In this document: piece after piece, positions 1-10,285 of the stretch
Position numbering within the stretch: position 1 is the first letter of the stretch
How the letters are laid out: each line of letters opens with the position of its first letter
Assembly: GCA_900404475.1 (NCBI GenBank)
Contig: OUQQ01000316.1
Location: 1-22,071, forward strand
Origin: Spongospora subterranea
Taxonomy: Eukaryota > Endomyxa > Phytomyxea > Plasmodiophorida > Plasmodiophoridae
Direction: 5' to 3'
Length of the DNA: 22,071 nucleotides
The notes under the pieces: generated by a model
What the model was told of the DNA's origin: nothing
The model's database searches: none
The model's input: the letters and a program-made list of their open reading frames with translations, nothing else
Position numbers and translations under genes: made by a program

Positions 1-4
1 AATA

Positions 5-205
5 GGGGCTCACTCTGCAATAACTAGCGAAACCGTTGTCATTTTGCTGTTACCCACTGTGTAGCAGGGACCCACTCTGCAATGACCAGCGAAACCGTTG
101 TCATATTGCCCACTTGGGTAACAGGGACTCACAAAATCGTTGTCATATTGCTATTACCCACTGTGCTACAGGGACTCACTCTGCAATGACTAACAAAACA
201 GCACC
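5..205. repeat. Degenerate ~60-bp tandem repeat, about 3.5 copies
   Basis: Copies begin with a GGGnC(T/C)CACTCTGCAAT-like start at about 5, 67, 124 and 171. Each continues with AACCGTTGTCAT and TTACCCACTGTG blocks. Spacings are about 62, 57 and 47 bp; the third copy lacks its CTCTGCAATGACCAGCG part. The array may continue past the left edge of the window. A reading frame open across it (36-269) only reflects the repeat and has no coding character. Confidence 0.8.
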
Positions 206-970
206 CTGTAGGGCTCATATACTCACCCTTGACTTTTACAAGCGAATCAAGTTAAGATACCTTGTTTAGAACACTATAGAGACATGTAGAAGTGCCAAAT
301 GACTTGAATTGAAATTGACGGCACATAGCGCAACAGAGGTTGGCGATGACAGAAAACAATCTCTCTTGGAAAGGATGAGCTGGGCCCGGTGAGCAAACAT
401 CCTAATGATTGAATCGGATTTTGAATTTTTAGCGCTTGTGCTATGCTGCGATCTATGGCATCAAGATGGTAAACATTGATGCAGAGTTGAACTGCCGCAA
501 ATGATAGTGAAGTGCATATGCCGAAATAAAAACTGTTGAAGTTATTTTGGTATTACTGGATATTCTCATCCTAAAAATAGCAAATTAACCATGATGTTGT
601 TGCTCACAAGGTGGTAATGGATGGGTTCTCTGTTTACTGCCATCCAGCTCATAATCATCTCTGACATCCTCATTTTCAATTAAGCATTTGAGATCAGATT
701 CGAACGACCTGTCGGGTCAAAAACAGGAATACTTTGAAATTTACCGAACCAATGCGAGTTTGAAAAGAGATATTTGCAATTAACAGCAGGTTCTTGATTC
801 ACTGCCTATGGTCTTTATTATCAAAAGGCAAAAATTAAACGCTGACTTGAGTCGACCTGTTTTGCGTCCTTTTTTGTTACACTTTCAAATCAAAGGCAGA
901 GTGCGGACCGCGGATTTGCGGACCTATCGTGACTTTGAAGAAACCGCGCAACAGTATAGCTGAAAATTCC
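206..970. other. Non-coding stretch upstream of the SET gene
   Basis: No convincing open frame, RNA gene or repeat was seen here. It presumably carries the promoter and 5' leader of the SET-domain gene. The frame of the SET gene's first exon is open from a GTG at 929, but the first ATG is at 971. Confidence 0.5.
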
Positions 971-3927
971 ATGATGACAGAAGGTAATCCCGATAATACC
1001 CATAAACCATTGGGATTATCTAATTCAACCTCCTTTGTCTCTGCTGAACACATGTTGGATCTGAATTCATGGCTGGTTTCGCAAGGGTTCATTTTCCCAG
1101 AACACGTTTGTGTTCTGCCTTCGGGCGGTAAAGGAAATGGCCTTTATCTCACCGCCGATATCGGTCCTGAACTGCCGGTCATCGAAATCCCATTCCGATT
1201 CGCTCTCACTATTGAATCTGCCAAATCTTCACCGGTACCACAAAACCTGTGATTTGAAAAGTTCCGCGACTTTCTCGTTTAAATTATTGAGTTTTTAGAT
1301 AGGAAAAGTGCTGTTGGGGATGGGAGCCAGCCAAAAAACAGTAATGAGAATCTGGTTGATCAGCGAACGGATGATAGACGGTTCAAATTTTGGTCCCTAT
1401 TTGCGTTCACTACCTGAGACGTATTCGGATCCATTATGGTGGAACGACAACGATATCAACGCTCTTCGGGGAACGAATTTATTCATGGCCGTCTCATCTA
1501 GGTATGCCACCAAGACCGTAATCGTTCATGGAATATAATGACCCACAGGCGACAAGAAATTCAAACTGAGTTTAGCCAGTTCTTAGAGCCGATTGGTCGC
1601 CTTCATCCTGAGCTTATTCCAGCTCAAGGTTGTTGTCTAGAACGGTTGATCTGGGCACACTCTCTGTTGAATTCCAGGGGGTTCCCCTCGTCTTTGGGCG
1701 GGGTTCCCGACGCTTCTGTCGGCTGTTTATTGCCATTTGCCGATCTGTTCAATCATCGCAACAGCGGCCGGACAACGTGCCAGGAATGGCACATCACTGC
1801 TAATTCTGTTGTCTTCCGCGGACTAGGAGATTTTGATGCCAAATCAGGTGAAGAGATCTTCACAAACTATGGCGCCAAATCGGTATGGAGTCATTAGCAA
1901 CTTCAAAGTTTCGTTTGTAATTTGGGTTATTGTCTCAGCAATCAAACATTAAGATTGGATTTTCTGAATTCTAGTTTCCCCAAATGAGAATTATGGTATA
2001 ATGAAGTAGTTCGTTAATGGCGTTCTTCTTCTCTTCAAACTGAACGAAGTTTCGCAAACCACGCAAATTCAATTTTCGCTGCGACAAATACGGTTTATTC
2101 TTGACTCAATAACTTATTCTTGCCTGGTTTAGAACGAAGAATTTCTGTTGGGATACGGGTTTACGATAGCCGATAATCCACACGATCATCTAACTGTCAT
2201 GTTATCGTCAATTGATATGAACGAACCACACAGCTCTTTCCAGATGTCGCTCCTCAACAAAGTTCCGTCTGTCCATTACCTCACTCGGACCTCAATTCCA
2301 TCCTCTTTCATGCAAGCATTGCGCATCAGCGTTTTGACCCCGGTTGAGGCGTATTCTCTTCCGCTTCATAGCGACTTATCAACTTCTGTGAGCGTTGAAA
2401 ATGAACTCGCCGTTTTCGATCTAGTCCTTGCACTTCTTCGCCGATATCGTCGCAGAATTGAACTCGTTCTCGAAGAGGAAAAGGAAAAGCCCCTTGTGAA
2501 TGTCAATGTTCAAAACGCTGCTAATTACCGTCAAGGTCAACATGAAATCATTATCGCCTGCATCAAAAAGTTCACCGAAATGCACAATGAGTTCGTCGAC
2601 ACGAATTGTAAGATGCCGGTGCCTGTGAAAGTCGAGTCCATGTTTAGTTCCGTTCACGGCGTCGTTGCTCGCAAAACTAATGAGCGTTGGGAAACGATTC
2701 TATCAATTCCTGGGGATCATTTGCTGGTTCCCAAATCTGTTTGTTTAGCCTGGCCGGCTCTGTCATTGCTGAGGGACCTAGGCGAGAACGTCATCTTGGC
2801 GTTATACCTTTTCCGAGAGATTTCCTCTGGACGTGAACCATTTGTCTCCATGATTACTCCAAATTCTCCCATCCTTTGGTCAGATTGTGATCTGCAGCTT
2901 CTGGGACCGAGCACAGTTCCGGCCGTTGCCCTGGCGATGGATGATCTGTTTGAGTGGCAGTCTATTCACGAGCATTTGATCAATCTAGAGGAGCCGCTAT
3001 TTCCCACCAATGATTTCACTCAATCTGAATTTATTCGCTGTCTGTTGATTGTGGAATCGCATTCATTATATCTGGAAATTGACGGCGTCACAACTCTTTG
3101 TCTTCTCCCGATTCCTTGCTTGCCCATCCATAGTGCTTCCTCCCCCAACGCCGTCTTCACGCTGGAAGGTGATGAATTACTGTTAACTGCACGAACTACT
3201 ATCTTTTGCGGAACTCCAATTCTCGTGATTCGCGGACGATCGCTGGCAAACGATGAACTTTTGGTGCATCATGGTCAGGTCCTCGAAGACGATAATCCTC
3301 CAGTCTTGATCGATTTAGACTCTATTGCCACGATGGCGTTTGGCGAAGGACGAGTGAATATGCGCTGTGAAGAATTGGGTGGTATGCCACATTTGTTCAT
3401 TGGGCGGTATGGGGTTCCAGAGCGACTTCATCACGATCCGGAATTCCTTTCTAAGATGTTGAAGGCGACGGCAGAACTGTTTGGCTATGACATTGATGAC
3501 TTAGCAGTTGTCAAGCGACCATCAGACGTTCTCGCTGGCATTGAATCACCAGAGGACATCGCGATCTCTTACCGAAATGCGATCCTTAGTCTGATTCATA
3601 AGGTGCAGAACACGTTGGNATATGCGCTGTGAAGAATTGGGTGGTATGCCACATTTGTTCATTGGGCGGTATGGGGTTCCAGAGCGACTTCATCACGATC
3701 CGGAATTCCTTTCTAAGATGTTGAAGGCGACGGCAGAACTGTTTGGCTATGACATTGATGACTTAGCAGTTGTCAAGCGACCATCAGACGTTCTCGCTGG
3801 CATTGAATCACCAGAGGACATCGCGATCTCTTACCGAAATGCGATCCTTAGTCTGATTCATAAGGTGCAGAACACGTTGGATCCCATTGAGGATCGGCGA
3901 AACAATATTAATCAAACGGTGAACTAG
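971..3927 (+). CDS. LSMT/SETD3-like SET-domain protein with two tandem SET modules
   Basis: Probable protein-lysine (or histidine) methyltransferase of the Rubisco-LSMT/SETD3 class. Exons: 971-1234, 1299-1501, 1549-1882, 2133-3618, then 3881-3927 once the assembly duplication is collapsed, giving about 777 aa. Splice phases are consistent (0, 2, 0). The first SET module has the family landmarks: IWLISERM and PYLRSLP; LLPFADLFNHR with the catalytic Asn-His at about 224-225; NYGAKSNEEFLLGYGF with the catalytic Tyr at about 263, split by the third intron; then an LSMT substrate-binding-like helical region ending near YRQGQ. A second module (about 442-777) repeats the same order: RWETILSIP, LALYLFREISSG, LLPIPCLPIHS, ANDELLVHHGQVLEDDNP and a closing helical part. 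In it the Asn of NH is replaced by Ile and the Tyr is missing, so it looks inactive. The start is the first ATG (971); a GTG at 929 is in frame. The substrate is unknown. The family is clear from the motifs; the two-module reading rests on internal similarity only. Confidence 0.85.
3358..3880. repeat. Assembly-type duplication: two identical 261-bp copies around one N
   Basis: Bases 3358-3618 and 3620-3880 appear identical and flank the only ambiguous base of the window (N at 3619). The offset is 262, so the second copy shifts the reading frame. The first copy runs into a stop at 3630-3632, while the second runs to the natural end at 3927. Collapsing the copies restores one continuous C-terminus. 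This is the pattern of two overlapping contig ends joined by a gap instead of being merged. Confidence 0.9.
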
Positions 3928-4713
3928 CAACAGTTCCTATATCATTTTGCCGTCGATTTTTATGTATTGCGACGGTCAGTTAATTTCACTTTCATAAACA
4001 CCATTTATCCAGTTTCTAATTGCGAATCTTGACGCCTTTCGGTTAAATACTCTATTCGGTCGTATTTCGAACCCCATTCGCATGTTATCCAATGGTAAAA
4101 GGCCAGGTATTTTCCGGGTGGGAGAAATGATTCAGAGGCAATGAGAATGCGAAAACGCGGAATAAGGAAAAAAATCAAGAGGGTATCAACGAGCAAAGCG
4201 AAATAAAAATTACGCTTAAAGCTCTATCAAATGAAGGGGTTAGCGAGTTTGATTCTGCGCCGTAAATCGTACTTTGACTGGTAAAACCAAACCTCGAATG
4301 CAATTAGCGAACCCGCAGGCAGCAACAATATTTGTGATAGGAATATCTGCAGAAGAACAGGAATATGCATGAAGAGATGGGAATATATAGGAACTTGACC
4401 ATACTTGCATTCCTTGACGAAGTTGTCAATAGCAGCAACGGCAGTCGTGAAGTACCATCGTCAATTCCACCCCCAAGTTTAGAAACGATACGATCGCAAT
4501 CGACGCCAGGTGCTCATTAACAATTAATGACAACTGAAAGTTATGTAATAATATTCCTTACACAATACCAATAGCTATACATCGCGTTCTGCAAAGGTGA
4601 GCGGAAGTTTTGTTCACCGTATTGAGTATTGACATACCTACACCTACACAACCCTTCCTGACACGCGGACACCGTCGCCGCACAAGGACAAGTACCGCCA
4701 TCAAGTTGTCAAC
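3928..4713. other. Intergenic region between the SET gene and NAA25
   Basis: This stretch should hold the 3' end of the SET gene and the promoter of NAA25. No conserved protein is recognisable in any frame; the 63-codon minus-strand frame at 4005-4196 matches nothing known to me. The only local pattern is a GGAATAT word occurring three times (about 4340-4390). No RNA gene was seen. Confidence 0.5.
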
Positions 4714-7528
4714 ATGGTCGTCAAATTGGGGCCAATTTATGTAGGATTAGCATTGTATATCTCTGAAAATTGTTTTTCGTCTTACGTGAGACATACAGGA
4801 CGCAATTGACAGTGGTAACTACAAGGCTGCTTTGAAGCTGATTCGGAATGGGGAATCGCGCCATGGCAATGACCCAGTTCTTTCATCGTTAAAGGCTCTG
4901 GCTCTTGAGCGTTGCGATCGTGTTGAAGAAGCCTTGGATGCTTGCCAAGAGTTTTTGAAACAGAATCCTGTCGATCCTGCGGTGCTGGAAATGTCCCTGG
5001 TCGTGTTCAAGGATTTGAATCGTTTCGATCTAAATCGGCAAGCGTATGAAAATGCCTGCAAGCTGTCACCCAACAGGGAACCGCTACTCAACGGATTGTT
5101 TTTCGCACATCTACGCGAGTTTTCATTCCTCAAACAACAACAGGTCGCCATGACACTTTATCGCACATTCTCCTCAGATAGATATCTGCATTGGGTCGCG
5201 CTGTGTATTGAGCTCCAGAATGGTGCTCTACATGATGACAGCCTCATTGCCTCTGTCCATCAAGTTCCCATCGCGCCACCGTCATCAAGTCGGTTGCTCA
5301 ACTTGGCCGAAATGCTGTTAGTCAAACATTCAGCGGACCAGCCAATGCCGGTCAACCGTCTTCGCCAATATCTCCGAATTTTGCGTCGCCAAGGCAAGCA
5401 TGCAACGATCATAGATGCCTTGGATGGAGTAATCGGCCAGCAATATCCGGATACTGATCCTGAGCGCCAACTATTGCTTTCAGACTGTTTATTCTCCACA
5501 GAGCAATTTGATCGGTGTGCTATCGTTACTGGTCAGCTGTTAAAGTTACACAATGCCGACGATTGGCGATATCTAACCCGTTACGTGGACGTGCAATGCG
5601 CTCTAAACCTGTCCCCCATCGAGTTTCTGACAAATTTACAGCGGCGAAACCCGCGCCTGCGTGGACCGATTCTGGCAGAGATTGCATTCTATCACCGAGT
5701 TGGCGCCGTTACTGAACTTGTTAGTGCTGTTCAGCGACATTTTACCAGTTTTGGAGCGCATCGATGTTTCTTTTCTGACGTTGCACCATACCTGACAATT
5801 ATTACTGATCGCGATTCGTTCCTCGAAGGGTTGGGCTGCAAATCCGATGCCGATGACACATCGCCGACGGGGATCGAAAACCGCATCCGTCGCCAAGTTT
5901 CCTATGAAATGTGCTGGCGGGCGCTAGAACAAGGGTCAACTTTTTCTGTTGATGCGCTGACGGAGAAAGCTCATGATTTGTTCCGACGTTATCTTACCTC
6001 AGTCAATGCAGGGACATCGCTGGAGCCAACCGAGTTCGGTCCGGGGGACGATTTATGCCTTCTATGTGCTCACACCTTCATCGACTTATTTGAAAAATCG
6101 ATGCAGGAATCTTTCCTATTTGATGCCATCTGTGCCCTGGAAACTGGTGTTAAATCATCCCCGTCGAATTTCCAGTTCCGTCTTTTACTGTGTCGCTTGT
6201 ATTGTCACCCCCAGATTGGCGCGTTTCTGTCTGGGTTCAAGCATTACGCCGCACTCGACACTAAATCCATTCAACTGGAGACGTTGTCTCACCTTGTCCA
6301 AGAGGATGCGATTAGATTCGGATTTTTCACACATGCATTCGCCGTTGCCTCCGCAATTGTCTCTTTCCACGAGCATCATAATTCGCTAGTCGCCGACACC
6401 ATAATATTGTCATTTCGTCATAACCATCTTGACCAAGCGTTAGATTTTGTGAAATTCAACGAACGTCTGCGTCGGTCGCATCGTCTTTCCGATTCTTACG
6501 CCATCCAAACGTTCTATAAATGTATAGATTTGCCTGATATCACGTTAGCTCAGCTCAGCGATTGTTTAAGCAAATGTTCAACGGGTCCAACGGCGACGTC
6601 TCACATAATCAACGACGATTACTCGCTAATCGCCGTAATTGGCGATAAACGACACGCCGTACTCAGCACCCCTGCGCCGTTCGTTTTTCCGTCTTCATGG
6701 ATGCCGCCTTCACCTGAACATCGAGCAGCTACCTTATCGTTGCATTCATCACTGATAGCAATGGGCAAAGCCAGTCTAACATCGGACCCAAAATTGATTC
6801 GAGAAACGCTCCAGGTTCTGGTCGGCGACCTATCTGCACTCGGTTTTGACGTTGCAACCGGGAAATCATCAGCTCCCAACGGTGATGGCATAGCCAGGCA
6901 GTGGCAATATTGCTTCACTTTGATGGAGGTGTCAGCCTGTGTGGTGGAGGCATGGCTTGGGGCGAATGCGTATCTATTCTCGAAAGACAACAGCGACGAT
7001 AATGCAATTCGATGGAAATCCGTCCAGCGCCAGATTCAGGTCTTGGGAATGTTTTTCACGGATTTGGTAAAGTCGGAAACAGCAACACCCATTGCATCGA
7101 CCGCCATTCCTAGTCTTGTCATGTTCGGGCTTTTCGCATCCCGGTGGACAACGTTGGCGTGTGAATCCTGGTCGATGTTGATTCCCTCAAAACGCGCATT
7201 CGACAAGTCGCGAAAGACGTCGCCACAGATGGCCAGCAGTCCCGAGGTCGAGCAAGAAGTTGGCAGCGTTTTTGCAGAGACACGCGTCGTCCTTCGGGCG
7301 TTCGCCTTATCGGTGACAGAATCGCTTCAAAAACTGCTGGCGTTCGTGCGCGAATCTAGGGAGAATGGTGTTCGTGTTCAGTTAGGAGAAGCTTCTAACC
7401 TATTCGATGATTCCGAACTATTGTTTTCGGTAGCCGACTCGGTGGTTGTGAGCCGTCAAAAATCGCTCGCCGCCGCAGCTGAGTCTTTTGAGCTGAGTTT
7501 GCGCTCTTTAGGACGAATGAAATTCTGA
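4714..7528 (+). CDS. NAA25: NatB N-terminal acetyltransferase auxiliary subunit (NAA25/Mdm20)
   Basis: NAA25 is the TPR-superhelical, ribosome-anchoring subunit of NatB, which with the catalytic subunit NAA20 acetylates Met-Asp/Glu/Asn/Gln N-termini co-translationally in the cytosol. Exon 1 is only 27 nt (4714-4740, MVVKLGPIY). A 58-bp intron follows, then exon 2 (4799-7528), phase 0, giving about 918 aa (human NAA25 is about 970). The join creates PIYDAIDSGNYKAALKL, the conserved NAA25 start. Further landmarks are LKALALERCDRVEEALDAC, a TPR-like DPAVLEMSLVVFKDLNR block, and the hallmark KQQQVAMTLYRTF followed by RYLHWVALCIELQNG. The C-terminal two thirds is helical and weakly conserved, as usual for the family. 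No in-frame ATG lies in the 60-70 bp upstream of 4714. The identification is strong; the tiny first exon rests on the family N-terminus plus good splice sites. Confidence 0.92.
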
Positions 7529-8655
7529 TATATTGCTATAATTATCCCTATAATTTTATAAATTCATAGCTCAAACATCAAAATCGGGTTTGCGAGGTGA
7601 ATCGCCTTTCCGGAAGGCCCAAAAGATTACGGTTTTAAGTTTGTCAACTAATTGAAAGCTTTGTTTTGAGTTTGGGCATTACATCTCAGAAACGGGTGTC
7701 TTTTGCCTTTCAAAGTCTCTCATGTTTAGCAGCAAAGGATAGACCCTGTACCTGTTTGCCACACCTTCGTGCTTGACACAATTGGTTGTGGAGAAACAAA
7801 AATGAGTGAAACTGCTTCGAACTTTTCTATTGGCTCTGTAAGCTCAACTCAGCAGATACAGAGTACAACAATATTTACAAAGAGTCGATAGCCCTGCCCC
7901 GCCAAGTCGAGCCAAACAAAGTTCGAATCCTATCAAACACGATCCAGAAACCTTCATATCTGTACTTGAACACTTGATTAAAGTCCCAGAATCCCAATGG
8001 TTTCTTGTACATTTGTCCTCCAGGCGGATTCGAGAATCTCAGTTCTCTTGAGCTGTGAAATTTCATCACTGTATATAGCTCAATTTCGTTGTTGCTCCAA
8101 GTATGTGTGAAAAATCATCAGCATTCAAGCGAGTTGACACAGTTCAAGGCAGTGGCGTCGTTCACGAGACGCACAATGGATTGACTCGAACGTGTTCTTA
8201 GTCGTTTGGACAGCTAACATACATTTTTCCAGCTGAAGTTTGCGTGTTGCAAGTCTCGCTCTTCGCTTGAAAGATGTCATTGGCAGATAAACATCTATGC
8301 TATAGTTGTTTGATTATGTGCAGCTGTTGCCGCTTGAAGGTTGTCATTGGCAGAGATAGCCGAGGCTGTGCTATAGTTGTTTGATTATCTGGAGACGATC
8401 GATATATCACACCTCTGCCACCATCTCACAAAAAACACCAGATCAAAAAGACACCAATCTAATGTACACTTGTTCAACGTGGGAGAACACTGGGAGAACA
8501 TATCAAGACGAGACGTCTTCCGTAACGTGCACCAAGTCGTGCGCAACCTTTACCTGTTATCCCTTGGCCCCACAACTGTAGTGTAGATACTCAAATAAGT
8601 TCAGCCAAGTGCGAACCTCATTTCAGAGCTCGTTTTATCTGTATTGGGGGTTCCA
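7529..8655. other. 1.1-kb intergenic region between NAA25 and OST48
   Basis: No conserved coding frame or RNA gene was recognised. Short open frames (7875-8069 minus; 8377-8586 plus, in two frames) match nothing known to me and look random. The stretch includes an imperfect duplication (8264-8388) and presumably the OST48 promoter. Confidence 0.5.
8264..8388. repeat. Imperfect direct duplication of a ~55-bp segment
   Basis: CGCTTGAAAGATGTCATTGG at 8264 recurs as CGCTTGAAGGTTGTCATTGG at 8331. GCTATAGTTGTTTGATTAT at 8299 recurs at 8370. The order and spacing are kept, with a few substitutions and a small indel between the blocks. It lies about 270-390 bp upstream of the OST48 start. Nothing indicates a mobile element. 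Confidence 0.8.
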
Positions 8656-9996
8656 ATGATCTCTTGGCATAGGTCGTCGATCAAACGCTATAGAGTCATG
8701 TTCGCTCTAATTACTTTTGTTATGACTCTTACATGTTCTGTTTGTGCAAACATGTCTGCTCCGAGAACGCTAATTGTTATCGACGGTCCTCAATCAAACT
8801 TCGCCGGTTTTATGGAGGGCTTAAGGCGGGATTTGCATCACAATATCTCCGTTATTGACAAATCAGTGCCGCTTATCGATTTCGGTGAACGCGTTTATGA
8901 CAACGTTGCGCTCCTGGGAACTATTGATGGAGTATTTTCTACTCAAAACCTTCTTGATTTTGTCGATCTCGGTGGTAATTTACTGGTTGCCAATTCGGAT
9001 CCCGGGAAGACTACCAGAAACTTGTCATCAAAGTGCGGTTTTACCTTTGACAGTGAAAGGGTGAGAAACATCCCTGTATGAATTCAACAGTTGTTTATTT
9101 TTCACACCACTTAGAGTGCTGTCATTGATGACGACAATTCTTTGGACTCATTTCGCAAAATTTATGGAGTTGATTGTGCCAATAATGGCGGGATAAATAT
9201 CAAAAACAGTTCGATTGCGTACAGAGGAATCGGGCAAGTTCAGAGTCTGATGTCGTCCACCGAGAAGTCATTTGCGTTTTTACCTGGAGACGTCTCTACC
9301 TATTCTATCGCTGCAGATGGATCGATCATTTCAGCTGGACAAGAGCTAGTTTTGATATCTGCATTTCAAGCTGGCAATAATGCGCGAATTTTGGTCTCGG
9401 GCTCTTCAGATATGTTCACCGATCAATTTTTTGCCATCAAATCATGTGAAAATCGTAGATTCGCGCTTGAAGCTGCTGCGTGGACCTTTGGACAAAAGGG
9501 TATTCTCAGAGCATCGAATATCCATCATCACCGCATCGATCACGCTGATGACCACACACCTCCTAAACAGTATACTGTGAACGATACCGTTGTATATCAT
9601 GTTGATATTGAAGAGTTTGACGGGTTTTCCAATCGCTGGAAACCGTTTATTGCAAAAAAAAACGATATGCAGCTCGAGTTTGTAATGATGAGCCCGTATA
9701 TTCGTGTCCCTCTTAAATCATCCAAATCGGGCCACTACTCGTCGACGTTCACGGTTCCGGATGTTTATGGCGTGTTCAAGTTCAAGGTCGAATATGATCG
9801 TCTAGGACTGTCCAAGCTAGTGTTGTCCACAACGGTTCCTGTCCATCCGAAACGCCACGACGAGTTTGAGCGCTTTATTGTTAGCGCATTTCCTTATTAT
9901 GTCTCTGAGTTCACAATGATCATAAGCTTCCTACTTTTCTCAGTAGTCTATTTGCATCACACAGACAATGAATGTAATCGGGCAGTTTCAACGTAA
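8656..9996 (+). CDS. DDOST: Oligosaccharyltransferase 48-kDa subunit (OST48/DDOST/Wbp1)
   Basis: Non-catalytic subunit of the ER oligosaccharyltransferase, which transfers the lipid-linked glycan en bloc to Asn of nascent secretory proteins. Exons 8656-9060 and 9115-9996, 54-bp intron, phase 0, 428 aa (human 456). The N-terminus has a signal peptide (hydrophobic MFALITFVMTLTCSVCA); ATGs at 8656 and 8698 are both possible. Landmarks in family order: RTLIVIDGP; GGNLLVANSDPG; AVIDDDNSLDS just after the splice; SAFQAGNNARILVSGSSDMF; WTFGQKGILR; HHRIDHADDHTPPKQYTVND; TVPDVYGVFKFKVEYDRLG; FERFIVSAFPYYVSEF. One C-terminal membrane span (about 399-418) and a short polar tail match the type I topology. 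AATAAA overlaps the stop codon. Identification is secure. Confidence 0.97.
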
Positions 9997-10000
9997 TAAA
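9995..10000 (+). promoter_or_regulatory. AATAAA poly(A) signal overlapping the OST48 stop codon
   Basis: The stop TAA (9994-9996) is part of TAATAAA, so a canonical polyadenylation hexamer begins inside the stop codon. This would give a very short 3' UTR. Its function is inferred from sequence only. Confidence 0.45.
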
Positions 10001-10285
10001 ACCGGTCGAAAAGGGTAGTCATCCATTTTGTTCTTCTCATGTTCTTGTTGGGATGCGTTGATTACACAAAAAATCATGTTCGTGGCCAAAATTCAGTTAT
10101 GACGACACAGGAAGCATTTTACCGCGCCACACTCGGTGTTTTTCTTTTTCTGTACTCAGTGTACGAAATCTGTTACACCAGTGTCTGAGTGAGAGATTGT
10201 AGAGACGGAGTGATGTGGTTGCGACCGTGTCTCCGTGATAACCCTTCTTCCTTATCGCTCGTCCCCGTTATCTCTATTACGTCCA

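Noticed and set aside
36..269. Cys/His-rich open frame at the left edge
   Set aside because: It lies on the degenerate tandem repeat; the apparent CxH pattern comes from the repeat unit.
1883..2132. snoRNA inside the long SET intron
   Set aside because: No convincing paired C and D boxes or H/ACA layout could be found by eye.
3622..3927. A separate 101-aa gene after the SET protein
   Set aside because: It is the same 261 bp as 3358-3618 plus the true C-terminus, produced by the unresolved assembly overlap.
7915..7935. AGTTCGAATCC, resembling a tRNA T-loop
   Set aside because: The flanking bases cannot form the T-stem and no acceptor or anticodon arm surrounds it.
10203..10240. Inverted ACGGAG/CTCCGT pair before SFT2
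   Set aside because: Only six pairs with a loop of about 20 bases; this is expected by chance.
10235..10285. GTG-initiated N-terminal extension of SFT2
   Set aside because: The frame is open, but the ATG at 10286 gives the normal family length and N-terminus.
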